Assembly (NCBI GenBank): GCA_964525485.1 | Contig: CAZGHH010000005.1 | Location: forward strand, 1 to 49,962 | DNA length: 49,962 nt | Direction: 5' to 3' | Source of the DNA: DAONBD01 sp964525485 | GTDB lineage: Bacteria > Patescibacteriota > Gracilibacteria > UBA1369 > LOWO2-01-FULL-3 | Part shown: in pieces, positions 24,856-32,186 of the stretch | Layout of the letters: each line of letters starts with the position of its first letter | Position numbering within the stretch: the stretch's first letter is position 1 | Notes under the pieces: model-generated | Told to the model about the DNA's origin: nothing | Database searches by the model: none | What the model saw: only the letters and a program-made list of their open reading frames with translations | Translations under genes and position numbers: made by a program

Positions 24856-26298
24856 CTAAACAATCTCTCCTACCTGCAAACACAAACCTTCTTGAAATTG
24901 CGGAGCGATAACCTGTAAACCGATCGGAAGACCAGCGGCAGACACGCCCGAAGGGCAAGCTAACGAAGGCAAGCCAGCAGCCGAAGCCGGAATTGTGAGA
25001 GCATCCGCAGTGTACATCGCCAACGGATCATTCGCCTTCTCCCCTATTCCAAAAGCCGGAAACGGAGATACAGGCGCCACCAAAACATCAACTTTCTCGA
25101 AGGCTTTCTCAAAATCTTGAATAATCAAAGTCCGGACCTTCATCGCTTTTTTGTAATAAGCATCCATGTAACCAGCTGAAAGTACATAAGTTCCCATCAT
25201 AATTCTGCGTTTAATTTCATCACCAAAAAATTCACCACGAGTTTTGAAATAAAAATCCACGATATCGTCAGCATCTTTACCGGAAGCCTTACCGGAATAT
25301 TTCTTCCCAAACCTCACGCCATCAAACCTCTCCAGATTCGTAGCTAACTCCGCAGACATAGAGATATAATAAAGAGCCACAGCATACTTCGTAGTTGGAA
25401 GAGAAACTTCCACAATTTCCGCACCAGCTTTTTCCAGCCGACCAACAGCCGCCATAACAGTATCACGAGTCTCCTGTTCAACGCCCTCGCCAAAATATTC
25501 TTTCGGAAGACCAATTTTAAGTCCTTTTACTCCTTTTCCTAGAAATTTAGAATAATCCGGAACTTCTACTTGAGGTGTCGTCATATCACGTCGATCATGC
25601 CCGGCAATCGCCTGAAGAACCGTCGCAATATCATCGACCGACCTCGCGAAAGGTCCGATCGTATCCCAGCTCGACGCCATCGCAGTCACTCCACTTCTCG
25701 ACACACGACCATAAGTAACCTTCATCCCATACACTCCGCAGAAACTCGCAGGCTGACGAATCGAACCTCCCGTATCTGTCCCAAGTGAATAAATACACAT
25801 ATTATCAGCCACAGCTGCGGCACTTCCGCCGCTTGATCCACCTGCAACTTTCGACAAATCATGAGGGTTTTTCGTCACACCAAAGCAAGAATGCTCTGTC
25901 GAAGCGCCGCACGCAAATTCATCCATATTCGTCTTACCCACGCATACCGCTCCGGCCGCGTTCAATTTCTCCACAACCGTCGCATCATACTGCGGAACGA
26001 AATCCTTCAAACCTGGAGAACAACAGGTAGTGCGAACCCCTCTAGTATTAAAAATATCTTTCAAAGCCATTGGAACTCCATCCAAAACTCCAAGCTCCTT
26101 CTTTCCCTTATATCTTTTATCAGCCTCCTGCGCCTTCACAATCGCGTCGTCTTTCAAAACCAAAACAAACGCATTTAAATCTTTATTTCTTTTCTCAATT
26201 TGCGACAAACAATCAGCAGTCACTTCCTCACTCGAAAATTTTCCAGCCTTCAAGCCTTCTGCAATTTCCCTGATTTTAAGTTTGTTTAATTCGCTCAT
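24856..26298 (-). CDS. gatA: Glutamyl-tRNA(Gln)/aspartyl-tRNA(Asn) amidotransferase subunit A
   Basis: Amidase subunit of GatCAB; it frees ammonia from glutamine to convert Glu-tRNA(Gln) or Asp-tRNA(Asn). The Ser-cisSer-Lys triad is visible: Lys in GVPMALKDIF (near residue 72), cis-Ser and Ser in the AGGSSGGSAAAV and DTGGSIRQPASF blocks (near 145-175). I chose the ATG at 26298 (MSELNKLKIREIAEGL); an upstream in-frame start at 26319 would add 7 unconserved residues. The 480-residue protein ends early (FQEGLCLQVGEIV), about ten residues shorter than usual. It follows gatC by 24 bp. gatB is not in the window. Confidence 0.96.
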   Translation of the reverse strand: MSELNKLKIREIAEGLKAGKFSSEEVTADCLSQIEKRNKDLNAFVLVLKDDAIVKAQEADKRYKGKKELGVLDGVPMALKDIFNTRGVRTTCCSPGLKDFVPQYDATVVEKLNAAGAVCVGKTNMDEFACGASTEHSCFGVTKNPHDLSKVAGGSSGGSAAAVADNMCIYSLGTDTGGSIRQPASFCGVYGMKVTYGRVSRSGVTAMASSWDTIGPFARSVDDIATVLQAIAGHDRRDMTTPQVEVPDYSKFLGKGVKGLKIGLPKEYFGEGVEQETRDTVMAAVGRLEKAGAEIVEVSLPTTKYAVALYYISMSAELATNLERFDGVRFGKKYSGKASGKDADDIVDFYFKTRGEFFGDEIKRRIMMGTYVLSAGYMDAYYKKAMKVRTLIIQDFEKAFEKVDVLVAPVSPFPAFGIGEKANDPLAMYTADALTIPASAAGLPSLACPSGVSAAGLPIGLQVIAPQFQEGLCLQVGEIV

Positions 26299-26322
26299 TA
26301 GAAAAGCGCTGAGGCGCAAATT

Positions 26323-26637
26323 TTATTTTTTAATAACTGACTGGACCAAAATCTGATCACCTTCGACAGGTAATTCCGTCGCCTGCAAAAGTTCAGCTGG
26401 TTTCACCTCTTCACCACTCGCCTGCCATGCAACAATCTCATCCTTTTCGGAAACATTTTGTAAACCAGTCACCTGTGAAGTTTCCTCGACGCCATCCGTA
26501 TTCACCTCTTTCAAAATCTCCATATATTCAAAAACACTCGAAAGCTGTCCGGAGAATTTCTTCACCTCAGTATCCGAAACCTCGAGCCTTGCAAGCTTCG
26601 CTATGTGACCAACCTGTTCTTCAGAAATTTTCGTCAT
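26323..26637 (-). CDS. gatC: Glutamyl-tRNA(Gln) amidotransferase subunit C
   Basis: Small scaffold subunit that stabilises GatA and contacts GatB. The 104-residue protein starts MTKISEEQVGHIAKLARLEV, the classic GatC helix, followed by FSGQLSSVFEYMEILKEVNTDGVEET. The C-terminal part is Asp/Glu-rich and less conserved. It lies immediately upstream of gatA and 3 bp downstream of a lipoprotein gene, so the three are probably one transcript. No Shine-Dalgarno sequence precedes the ATG. Confidence 0.95.
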   Translation of the reverse strand: MTKISEEQVGHIAKLARLEVSDTEVKKFSGQLSSVFEYMEILKEVNTDGVEETSQVTGLQNVSEKDEIVAWQASGEEVKPAELLQATELPVEGDQILVQSVIKK

Positions 26638-26640
26638 AAA

Positions 26641-27231
26641 TTACAACATTTTTAAACTAGGCAATAATGTGTTTTCAACAAAACCAGAGTCGTCAGATTT
26701 ATCGAAAATAAAAATCCATAAATTTCGTCCAACGAAACTAACATTATAATACCGCCCAACACCATTCATGCCTTCATCAGACTTTTGGTCAAATTTACAA
26801 ATACTCAATTTATCAGTCTCTAAATAAACAGAACACAAGTTGTTACTCGAGTCAGTATTTAAAAGGATATAATTAGCTTTTTTATCTGCCTCGTTTGGAT
26901 TTTCAAACAAATACAAATCATACATAGAAGCCCCTTCATCTGAATATTGATTTTCAGACAATTTATTAGGAGTAATCAAGATCACGTCGTCTTGCCTAGC
27001 AACAGTATTATCCTTCGAGTATTGGAAAGAAATATCCTTGTCAGAATATGTTAACAAGTCACCATCCACACTGACAGACTCTTCAATTACAGGCTCTGTT
27101 TTCTGTATTTCTGGATCGCTTAATTCAACAACGCCACCAGTGGACACTTCATCGTTAACAGACACTTCGTCAGTACATCCAACTAAAAAAATAGTACAAA
27201 AAACCAGTCCAGCAATAAACATTTTTTTCAT
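26641..27231 (-). CDS. Predicted lipoprotein of unknown function
   Basis: 196 residues. Lipoprotein signal peptide: MKK, a hydrophobic core, and the lipobox LVGC with Cys19. A short acidic linker rich in Val, Glu and Asp follows (residues ~20-55), then a compact alpha/beta domain from SDKDISFQYSKD onward. That opening resembles PsbP-like or other small extracytoplasmic domains, but no family can be named. It lies 3 bp upstream of gatC on the same strand, probably sharing its transcript, and would be anchored on the outer face of the cytoplasmic membrane. Confidence 0.8.
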   Translation of the reverse strand: MKKMFIAGLVFCTIFLVGCTDEVSVNDEVSTGGVVELSDPEIQKTEPVIEESVSVDGDLLTYSDKDISFQYSKDNTVARQDDVILITPNKLSENQYSDEGASMYDLYLFENPNEADKKANYILLNTDSSNNLCSVYLETDKLSICKFDQKSDEGMNGVGRYYNVSFVGRNLWIFIFDKSDDSGFVENTLLPSLKML

Positions 27232-27351
27232 AAAAAAGTTTTAATTAAATTAAGTGACAACATTGTATCAGAAACTTTAAATTTGTCTAAAACATCCAGA
27301 TATCAAAATTTTTCCACAATCCCGTTCCCTAACCCAAAACTTTCATCTATA

Positions 27352-27663
27352 ATGCACTTCGTGGAAACATACATAAATATCAAAAAAGTATCTATACTTT
27401 TCTTCATCCCTATCGGATTCGTACATATCATATCCAGTTTATTCATCGCCAACAATTTGTACGCGAAGCAAGCGATAATCTTGAATAAAACTCTCGATAT
27501 CCCCTTCATAATAACAGGTTTGATTTATGCGCTTTCCAGCTTAAGAATCTCTCTTGCAACAGAAGAAAAATCGCATAAAATACTCGACGCCGCTCTGATC
27601 AGCACAATCGTACTGATATTCATCGGATTAATACTAATAAACATTCTCGTCCCGGATTTATAA
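27352..27663 (+). CDS. Small membrane protein of unknown function
   Basis: About 103 residues with three hydrophobic segments: VSILFFIPIGFVHIISSLFI, IPFIITGLIYALSSL and ISTIVLIFIGLILINILV. No family is recognised. An open frame extends to 27283, but the upstream residues are not hydrophobic or conserved-looking. I prefer the ATG at 27352, or the in-frame GTG at 27361. A perfect TATAAT at 27348-27353 overlaps the ATG; if used as a -10 box, the mRNA would begin at or near the GTG. The gene opens the short plus-strand block containing the FAD synthetase, ftsX and recO genes. Confidence 0.6.
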   Translation: MHFVETYINIKKVSILFFIPIGFVHIISSLFIANNLYAKQAIILNKTLDIPFIITGLIYALSSLRISLATEEKSHKILDAALISTIVLIFIGLILINILVPDL

Positions 27664-27764
27664 AAAAGCGGCCAAAGGCCGTGAACACCGCAAATATGGC
27701 ATTCACAAATAATTATACAATAACCGAAAGTAGCTACTCATAACTACACACAACGACTAAGACT

Positions 27765-28265
27765 ATGACAGACCAGAAAAAAAATATAATAATGCTCTTC
27801 GGAACATTCGATCGGCTCCACGCAGGCCACGAGGACTTATTCAAGCAGGCCCGTGAGATAGGAAAACGTATCGAGAATCCATATGTTGTAGCTGTAGTAG
27901 CTCGTGACAAAACAGTGAAACAAATCAAGGGCCGCGAACCTGAAAACGATGAAAAAGCACGTGTCGAAAACGTAATCAAAACCGGCTGGGTAAATAACGC
28001 AATTCTCGGTGATAAAAAAGACAAATATTTGGCAATCAAAAAATATCAACCAAGCATAATCGCATTAGGATACGATCAATTCGCCTTCACTTTGCAGCTG
28101 GACAAGCTCATAATCGATTGGAAATTGGACACGAAAATCGTCCGCCTGCATCCATATCGACCTCATATCTATAAATCATCTCTAATCAGAGAAAAAAATG
28201 ACCAGAATCAATCAGAAAACATTAATCAGAAGGGCTTTCAAATTAAGTCTGTCCAATCTGTTTAG
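27765..28265 (+). CDS. FAD synthetase-like nucleotidyltransferase, archaeal RibL type
   Basis: Cytidylyltransferase-fold enzyme, most likely adenylating FMN to FAD. The 166-residue protein opens with GTFDRLHAGHEDLFKQARE, the HxGH nucleotide-binding motif. VVAVVARDKTVKQIKGREP and AILGDKKDKYLAIKKYQPSI then LGYDQF follow, the order seen in archaeal RibL and related small transferases. The window also has a stand-alone riboflavin kinase (6387-6755), which supports an FMN-to-FAD role. Glycerol-3-phosphate cytidylyltransferase is an alternative, but the ARDKTV and YDQF blocks favour RibL. The last 22 residues overlap the ftsX start by 68 bp. Confidence 0.75.
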   Translation: MTDQKKNIIMLFGTFDRLHAGHEDLFKQAREIGKRIENPYVVAVVARDKTVKQIKGREPENDEKARVENVIKTGWVNNAILGDKKDKYLAIKKYQPSIIALGYDQFAFTLQLDKLIIDWKLDTKIVRLHPYRPHIYKSSLIREKNDQNQSENINQKGFQIKSVQSV

Positions 28266-29142
28266 AAATAAATTTCTCTCGATTGCCACAGTCTCTGTCA
28301 TAGGCATAACGCTCTTCGTTTTTAATATAATTCTCGCAATAAACTTCGTAGCCGAAAGCTCACTTTCTTCATTAAGCGAAAAAGTCGACATTACACTCTA
28401 TTTAAAAGAATCCACAACAACTGAAAATGCAAAAAACATAATTGATGAATTAAAATTAATCGATGGAGTTAAAAGCGTGTCATACACATCAAAAGAAGAA
28501 GCTCTTCAAAAAATAAAAACAACTTATCCAAACATCTACAACTCATTCACAAAATACGACCTAGGAAACCCTCTCCCCTCCAGCATTTCCATCAGTACTC
28601 TGGATCCGAGCTACCACAAAATCATAGAAAATTATGTTCTTGGAAGTAAAATTTCTCTATATATTTCGAATATAAAACAAAACGATACAGGCTCCCAAGA
28701 AGAATCTATCATTTCATCGGTCGCAAAAAATCTTCAAAAAGTCACAGATTTCAGCAGACAAATCATCTTTTGGCTGGTGATTATTTTTGTAATCGGCGGA
28801 ATCCTAATTGTCCTCAATTCAATCCAAATTACAATTTTTTCTCGAAGAAAAGAGGTAAATATTATGAGACTTGTAGGCGCCCCTCTCAGGTTTATTTATT
28901 TGCCATTTATATTTGAAAGCATCATGTATGCAATCCTCGCGATACTTTTAAATATCGGACTCCTTTGGCTACTTTCAAAACAAATTAATTTTGAAGGAAC
29001 AAATTTATACGACTTCGGTAAAAATTTACATCTGACAATGCTCACATTCATAGAACTGATTGTGACTGTCACATTAAGTGTTGGTTCCAGCTTGCTGGCG
29101 GTACGCAACTATCTTCGCCGTCCGTTAACAACAGAAGAATAA
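28198..29142 (+). CDS. ftsX: Cell-division membrane protein FtsX
   Basis: Membrane partner of the ATPase FtsE; FtsEX activates peptidoglycan hydrolases at the septum. The 314-residue protein has the FtsX plan: N-terminal membrane segment near residues 26-52, an extracytoplasmic domain (DITLYLKESTTTENAKNIID, VKSVSYTSKEEALQKI), then three C-terminal membrane segments. The cytoplasmic signature RRKEVNIMRLVGAP lies between the second and third. It starts inside the 3' end of the RibL-like gene. No ftsE is next to it or elsewhere in the window, which is unusual because ftsE normally precedes ftsX. Confidence 0.93.
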   Translation: MTRINQKTLIRRAFKLSLSNLFRNKFLSIATVSVIGITLFVFNIILAINFVAESSLSSLSEKVDITLYLKESTTTENAKNIIDELKLIDGVKSVSYTSKEEALQKIKTTYPNIYNSFTKYDLGNPLPSSISISTLDPSYHKIIENYVLGSKISLYISNIKQNDTGSQEESIISSVAKNLQKVTDFSRQIIFWLVIIFVIGGILIVLNSIQITIFSRRKEVNIMRLVGAPLRFIYLPFIFESIMYAILAILLNIGLLWLLSKQINFEGTNLYDFGKNLHLTMLTFIELIVTVTLSVGSSLLAVRNYLRRPLTTEE

Positions 29143-29173
29143 TTAAATAAATCGGACACAAATTTAAAAATCC

Positions 29174-29842
29174 ATGAAGCGTCGGCAATTAAAAACAAAA
29201 GGATTTATACTCGGATCAAAAACGATTGGAGAAAAAGATCGGTACGTTTTTATATACACAAAGGATCTTGGGAAATTCAAAGCAGTAGCATTGGGAGCTA
29301 TGAATCCTTCATCCAAATTCACAGGTCTTCTCGAAACGATAACAATGTGTAATTTAGACATGTATCAGGGCCCAAAAAGCACAATAATAACAGAAGTAAA
29401 ACCGGAGAAAATATATAAAAAAATTCGAACTGATTTTAAGAAAATTTCATCCGCAATATTAATTGCAAAAATCATAAACGACCTCACTCTGGAACACGAA
29501 AACATTCCAAAATTATTTGATTTAATAGACGAGTCGCTAACAGAAATCGAAAAACAAAACGATGAAAGTAAAATTTTGCTTATATCACTCTCATTCGTTT
29601 TGAAATTTTTGGATCTCACAGGACTTCTCCCGGATTTCAAACATCATTCTTTTGAACAAAATGAATATCATTCAAAAAAAATAGACCACAAATACATAAA
29701 GCTTCTTTCATTCCTTCGAGAGAAGCCGGTTTCAGCCACAGGCCAAATAAAATTAAAAGAAAACGAGGAAGTACTCATACGAGATATAATAAAAGACATC
29801 GTTGAAAACGAAACATCCAGAGAATTAAAACTCCCGATTTAA
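29174..29842 (+). CDS. recO: DNA repair protein RecO
   Basis: Loads RecA onto SSB-coated DNA together with RecR in the RecFOR pathway. The 222-residue protein starts with the RecO OB-fold: KTKGFILGSKTIGEKDRYVF then KFKAVALGAMNPSSKFTGLL. A helical C-terminal domain follows. The four zinc-binding cysteines of many RecO proteins are absent here; only one Cys is seen, in the N-terminal part, so it is a zinc-less variant. It lies 31 bp after ftsX and is convergent with the RelA/SpoT homologue, whose stop is 33 bp away. Confidence 0.85.
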   Translation: MKRRQLKTKGFILGSKTIGEKDRYVFIYTKDLGKFKAVALGAMNPSSKFTGLLETITMCNLDMYQGPKSTIITEVKPEKIYKKIRTDFKKISSAILIAKIINDLTLEHENIPKLFDLIDESLTEIEKQNDESKILLISLSFVLKFLDLTGLLPDFKHHSFEQNEYHSKKIDHKYIKLLSFLREKPVSATGQIKLKENEEVLIRDIIKDIVENETSRELKLPI

Positions 29843-29875
29843 CACGACATTGGACTAGATTAACATCACATTAGA

Positions 29876-32149
29876 CTAGAACTTAACAACTTTAGAAACT
29901 CCGTCTACCTTTTCGATCGAGTTCAAAACTTTTTCGAATTGATCCACGCCCGTAACATCAAGATCCATAATTATATAATAGACATCTTTCTTGGCGTCTA
30001 CCGGCAGAGCGCTATATGAATATATATTAACACCATTTGAAGCAATTGTAGAACCAAGATCACCCAAAAGACCAATCCTGGAAGTAGCTTCAATTTTTAC
30101 CTTAACGCGATACACAGAAGGCTTCATCCCCCCATATCCGACGACTCCTCCAGGCAGATCTGAAACACTATAATCCTGTCCTTTGAATCTAGCCTTTACA
30201 ACCCTATTTTGATCAAGTTTTTTTATTAAAGAACAGTCTTTTTTATGAATTTTGGCACTACTTTTTATAGTGGAAACATACGCCACGATATCGTCCCCAT
30301 AAGTTGGAGCACAACATTTGGCTATACTGACCTCCACTCCCTCGAGCCCCCCAACAATAATATGTTTTGGAGAAACCAAAGGAGCCGACGCGACAGTATC
30401 AATTTTTTTGTCGCGAGTTTCCAATACTTTTAATCTGCCCAAATCCAAAAGTTCATCATGAGTGAATATTTTTTTGACAACATTTGAAGCCGACTGAGTC
30501 CCCTTTCCCACCTCTTCAACCAATTTTTCCCTCTCCTCCATAGACAGATTTTGACCTGCGTAATTTTTTAACAAAGAAAGCGAAGGGGTTAATATCGATT
30601 TCCCATATCTCCTCAAACAAGTATTAATTTGTTCACGCCCGGCTTTTAAGTTTTTCTCCTTATCTTGTGAGGCAAAATAACTTTTAATTTTAATTTTTGC
30701 CTGATTTGTTTTTGCTATAGCAAGCCATTCCAATTTTGGACGACTGCCTTTTTGAGTAACTATCTCAACAGTGTCGCCATTTTCCAATTCAGCATCAAGA
30801 GGAACAGCTTTTCCATTAACTCTCGCCAAAATACATCTATGTCCTATATCGGTATGAACAGTATATGCAAAATCCAAAGGGGTCGCTCCTTTCGGCAAAT
30901 CTTTTACATCTCCTTTTGGGGTAAGTACATAAATTCTATCTCCAAAAAAATCAAGTTTCATAGACTCCAAAATACCTTCATCACCTTGCGAATCCATATG
31001 CAACATCGCTATATTTGAAAGCCATTCAACATGATTTTTCAAAACCGACAAAGCTCTTCCTCCGGCATCCTTGTACATCCAATGAGAAGCAACTCCATAC
31101 TCAGCTTCTTCATGCATAGAAAGAGATCGAATTTGTACTTCTACAGGATGAACAGAGTCCATTATCTTTGTCCCGGTCAATCCCATTACAGTGGTATGCA
31201 AACTCTGATAACCGTTTGGTTTTGGAACAGCGATATAGTCTTTGAAACGACTGGGAATTGGTCTCCATTTCGAGTGTAGCATCCCAAGCGCAGCATACAA
31301 AACAGACACATCATCAGTAGGGAAAACAGCTCTAACAGCAAAAATATCATAAACACCTTCAACGCCAATCAAATTCTTCTTTCTCATTTTATTAAAAATA
31401 CTGTAGTGACCTTTTAACCTTCCAGATATACTCACTTCTTTGAATCCATGAGATTGATAAAATTCCTTCAGTGTATCACAAACTTCATCTATATATTCTT
31501 TTTTAGTTTCCCCGAGTCCGACCAAATAATCGTCTATATACTTGTAGTCTTCGGGATGAAGAATTTTAAAAGCAGCATCTTCAAGTATTGTTTTATATCT
31601 GTAAATACCGAGCCTTGAGGCTATCGGGACAAAAACCTCCACGACATCCTTTGAAAATCCTTCCGCGCAATCCAAGGGCAATTTTTCAAGCAATTTCATT
31701 TGAACAATTTTTGCCGACAAAAAAACAACAAGTACTCTGATATCACGCGCCATCACAAAAAATAATTTTCTCAAAAGATCCAATTTATCGACAGACTGGT
31801 ATCTAACTATTTTTATACTTTTCAAAACCTGAATACCATCAACAAGCACACGAGTATCGTCTCCAAAATGCTCAGCAATCGCTTCCAAAGACATTTTACC
31901 GGAATCGATAGCATCAAAAAGCAGAGCCGCCAAAAGAGTATCTTCGTCAGGTTTGAAAACACGCAAATGATCAACTATATCACGAGGTCTGAGAATGAAT
32001 TGATTGTCCTCCTCCTCTTTTAATCGACTTTCATACAACTCTTCCGAAAATTTATAAGCATCCAAAACCAACCCATCATTCAACTGAGGAAAATATTTTT
32101 TGACTTCAAAAATTAAATCTTTGAACCAAACATCCATATCAAAATTCAT
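29876..32149 (-). CDS. relA: RelA/SpoT homologue: intact (p)ppGpp synthetase, eroded hydrolase
   Basis: Long RSH protein of 757 residues with the full domain order: HD-like (1-165), synthetase (~230-350), TGS (~403-465), conserved-Cys domain (SIAKCCAPTYGDDIVAYVS) and C-terminal ACT (from ~681). The synthetase centre is intact: GRLKGHYSIFNKM, VYDIFAVRAVF, then RFKDYIAVPKPNGYQSLHTT and VEVQIRSLSMHEEAEYGVAS. The HD domain has lost its ligands: the usual HP is RP, LLHD is LLFD (near residue 77), ED is DS, and LADRLHN is LSAKIVQ. It should therefore make, but not hydrolyse, (p)ppGpp. I chose the ATG at 32149 over an upstream TTG. A TATAAT at 32161-32166 could drive a near-leaderless mRNA, but its -35 is poor. 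Confidence 0.93.
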   Translation of the reverse strand: MNFDMDVWFKDLIFEVKKYFPQLNDGLVLDAYKFSEELYESRLKEEEDNQFILRPRDIVDHLRVFKPDEDTLLAALLFDAIDSGKMSLEAIAEHFGDDTRVLVDGIQVLKSIKIVRYQSVDKLDLLRKLFFVMARDIRVLVVFLSAKIVQMKLLEKLPLDCAEGFSKDVVEVFVPIASRLGIYRYKTILEDAAFKILHPEDYKYIDDYLVGLGETKKEYIDEVCDTLKEFYQSHGFKEVSISGRLKGHYSIFNKMRKKNLIGVEGVYDIFAVRAVFPTDDVSVLYAALGMLHSKWRPIPSRFKDYIAVPKPNGYQSLHTTVMGLTGTKIMDSVHPVEVQIRSLSMHEEAEYGVASHWMYKDAGGRALSVLKNHVEWLSNIAMLHMDSQGDEGILESMKLDFFGDRIYVLTPKGDVKDLPKGATPLDFAYTVHTDIGHRCILARVNGKAVPLDAELENGDTVEIVTQKGSRPKLEWLAIAKTNQAKIKIKSYFASQDKEKNLKAGREQINTCLRRYGKSILTPSLSLLKNYAGQNLSMEEREKLVEEVGKGTQSASNVVKKIFTHDELLDLGRLKVLETRDKKIDTVASAPLVSPKHIIVGGLEGVEVSIAKCCAPTYGDDIVAYVSTIKSSAKIHKKDCSLIKKLDQNRVVKARFKGQDYSVSDLPGGVVGYGGMKPSVYRVKVKIEATSRIGLLGDLGSTIASNGVNIYSYSALPVDAKKDVYYIIMDLDVTGVDQFEKVLNSIEKVDGVSKVVKF

Positions 32150-32186
32150 AAGTACGATCAATTATAGTACACGATCGTCTACAGAG

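Noticed and set aside
24840..24870. Reassigned UGA codon (UGA=Gly)
   Set aside because: About 40 long genes contain no in-frame TGA, while TGA ends the TrmB-type gene and the O-antigen ligase-like gene; the standard bacterial code fits.
27664..27764. Terminator or RNA element after the small membrane protein (GCGGCCAAAGGCCG)
   Set aside because: The stem is only about five base pairs with a three-base loop and no T run; not enough to call.
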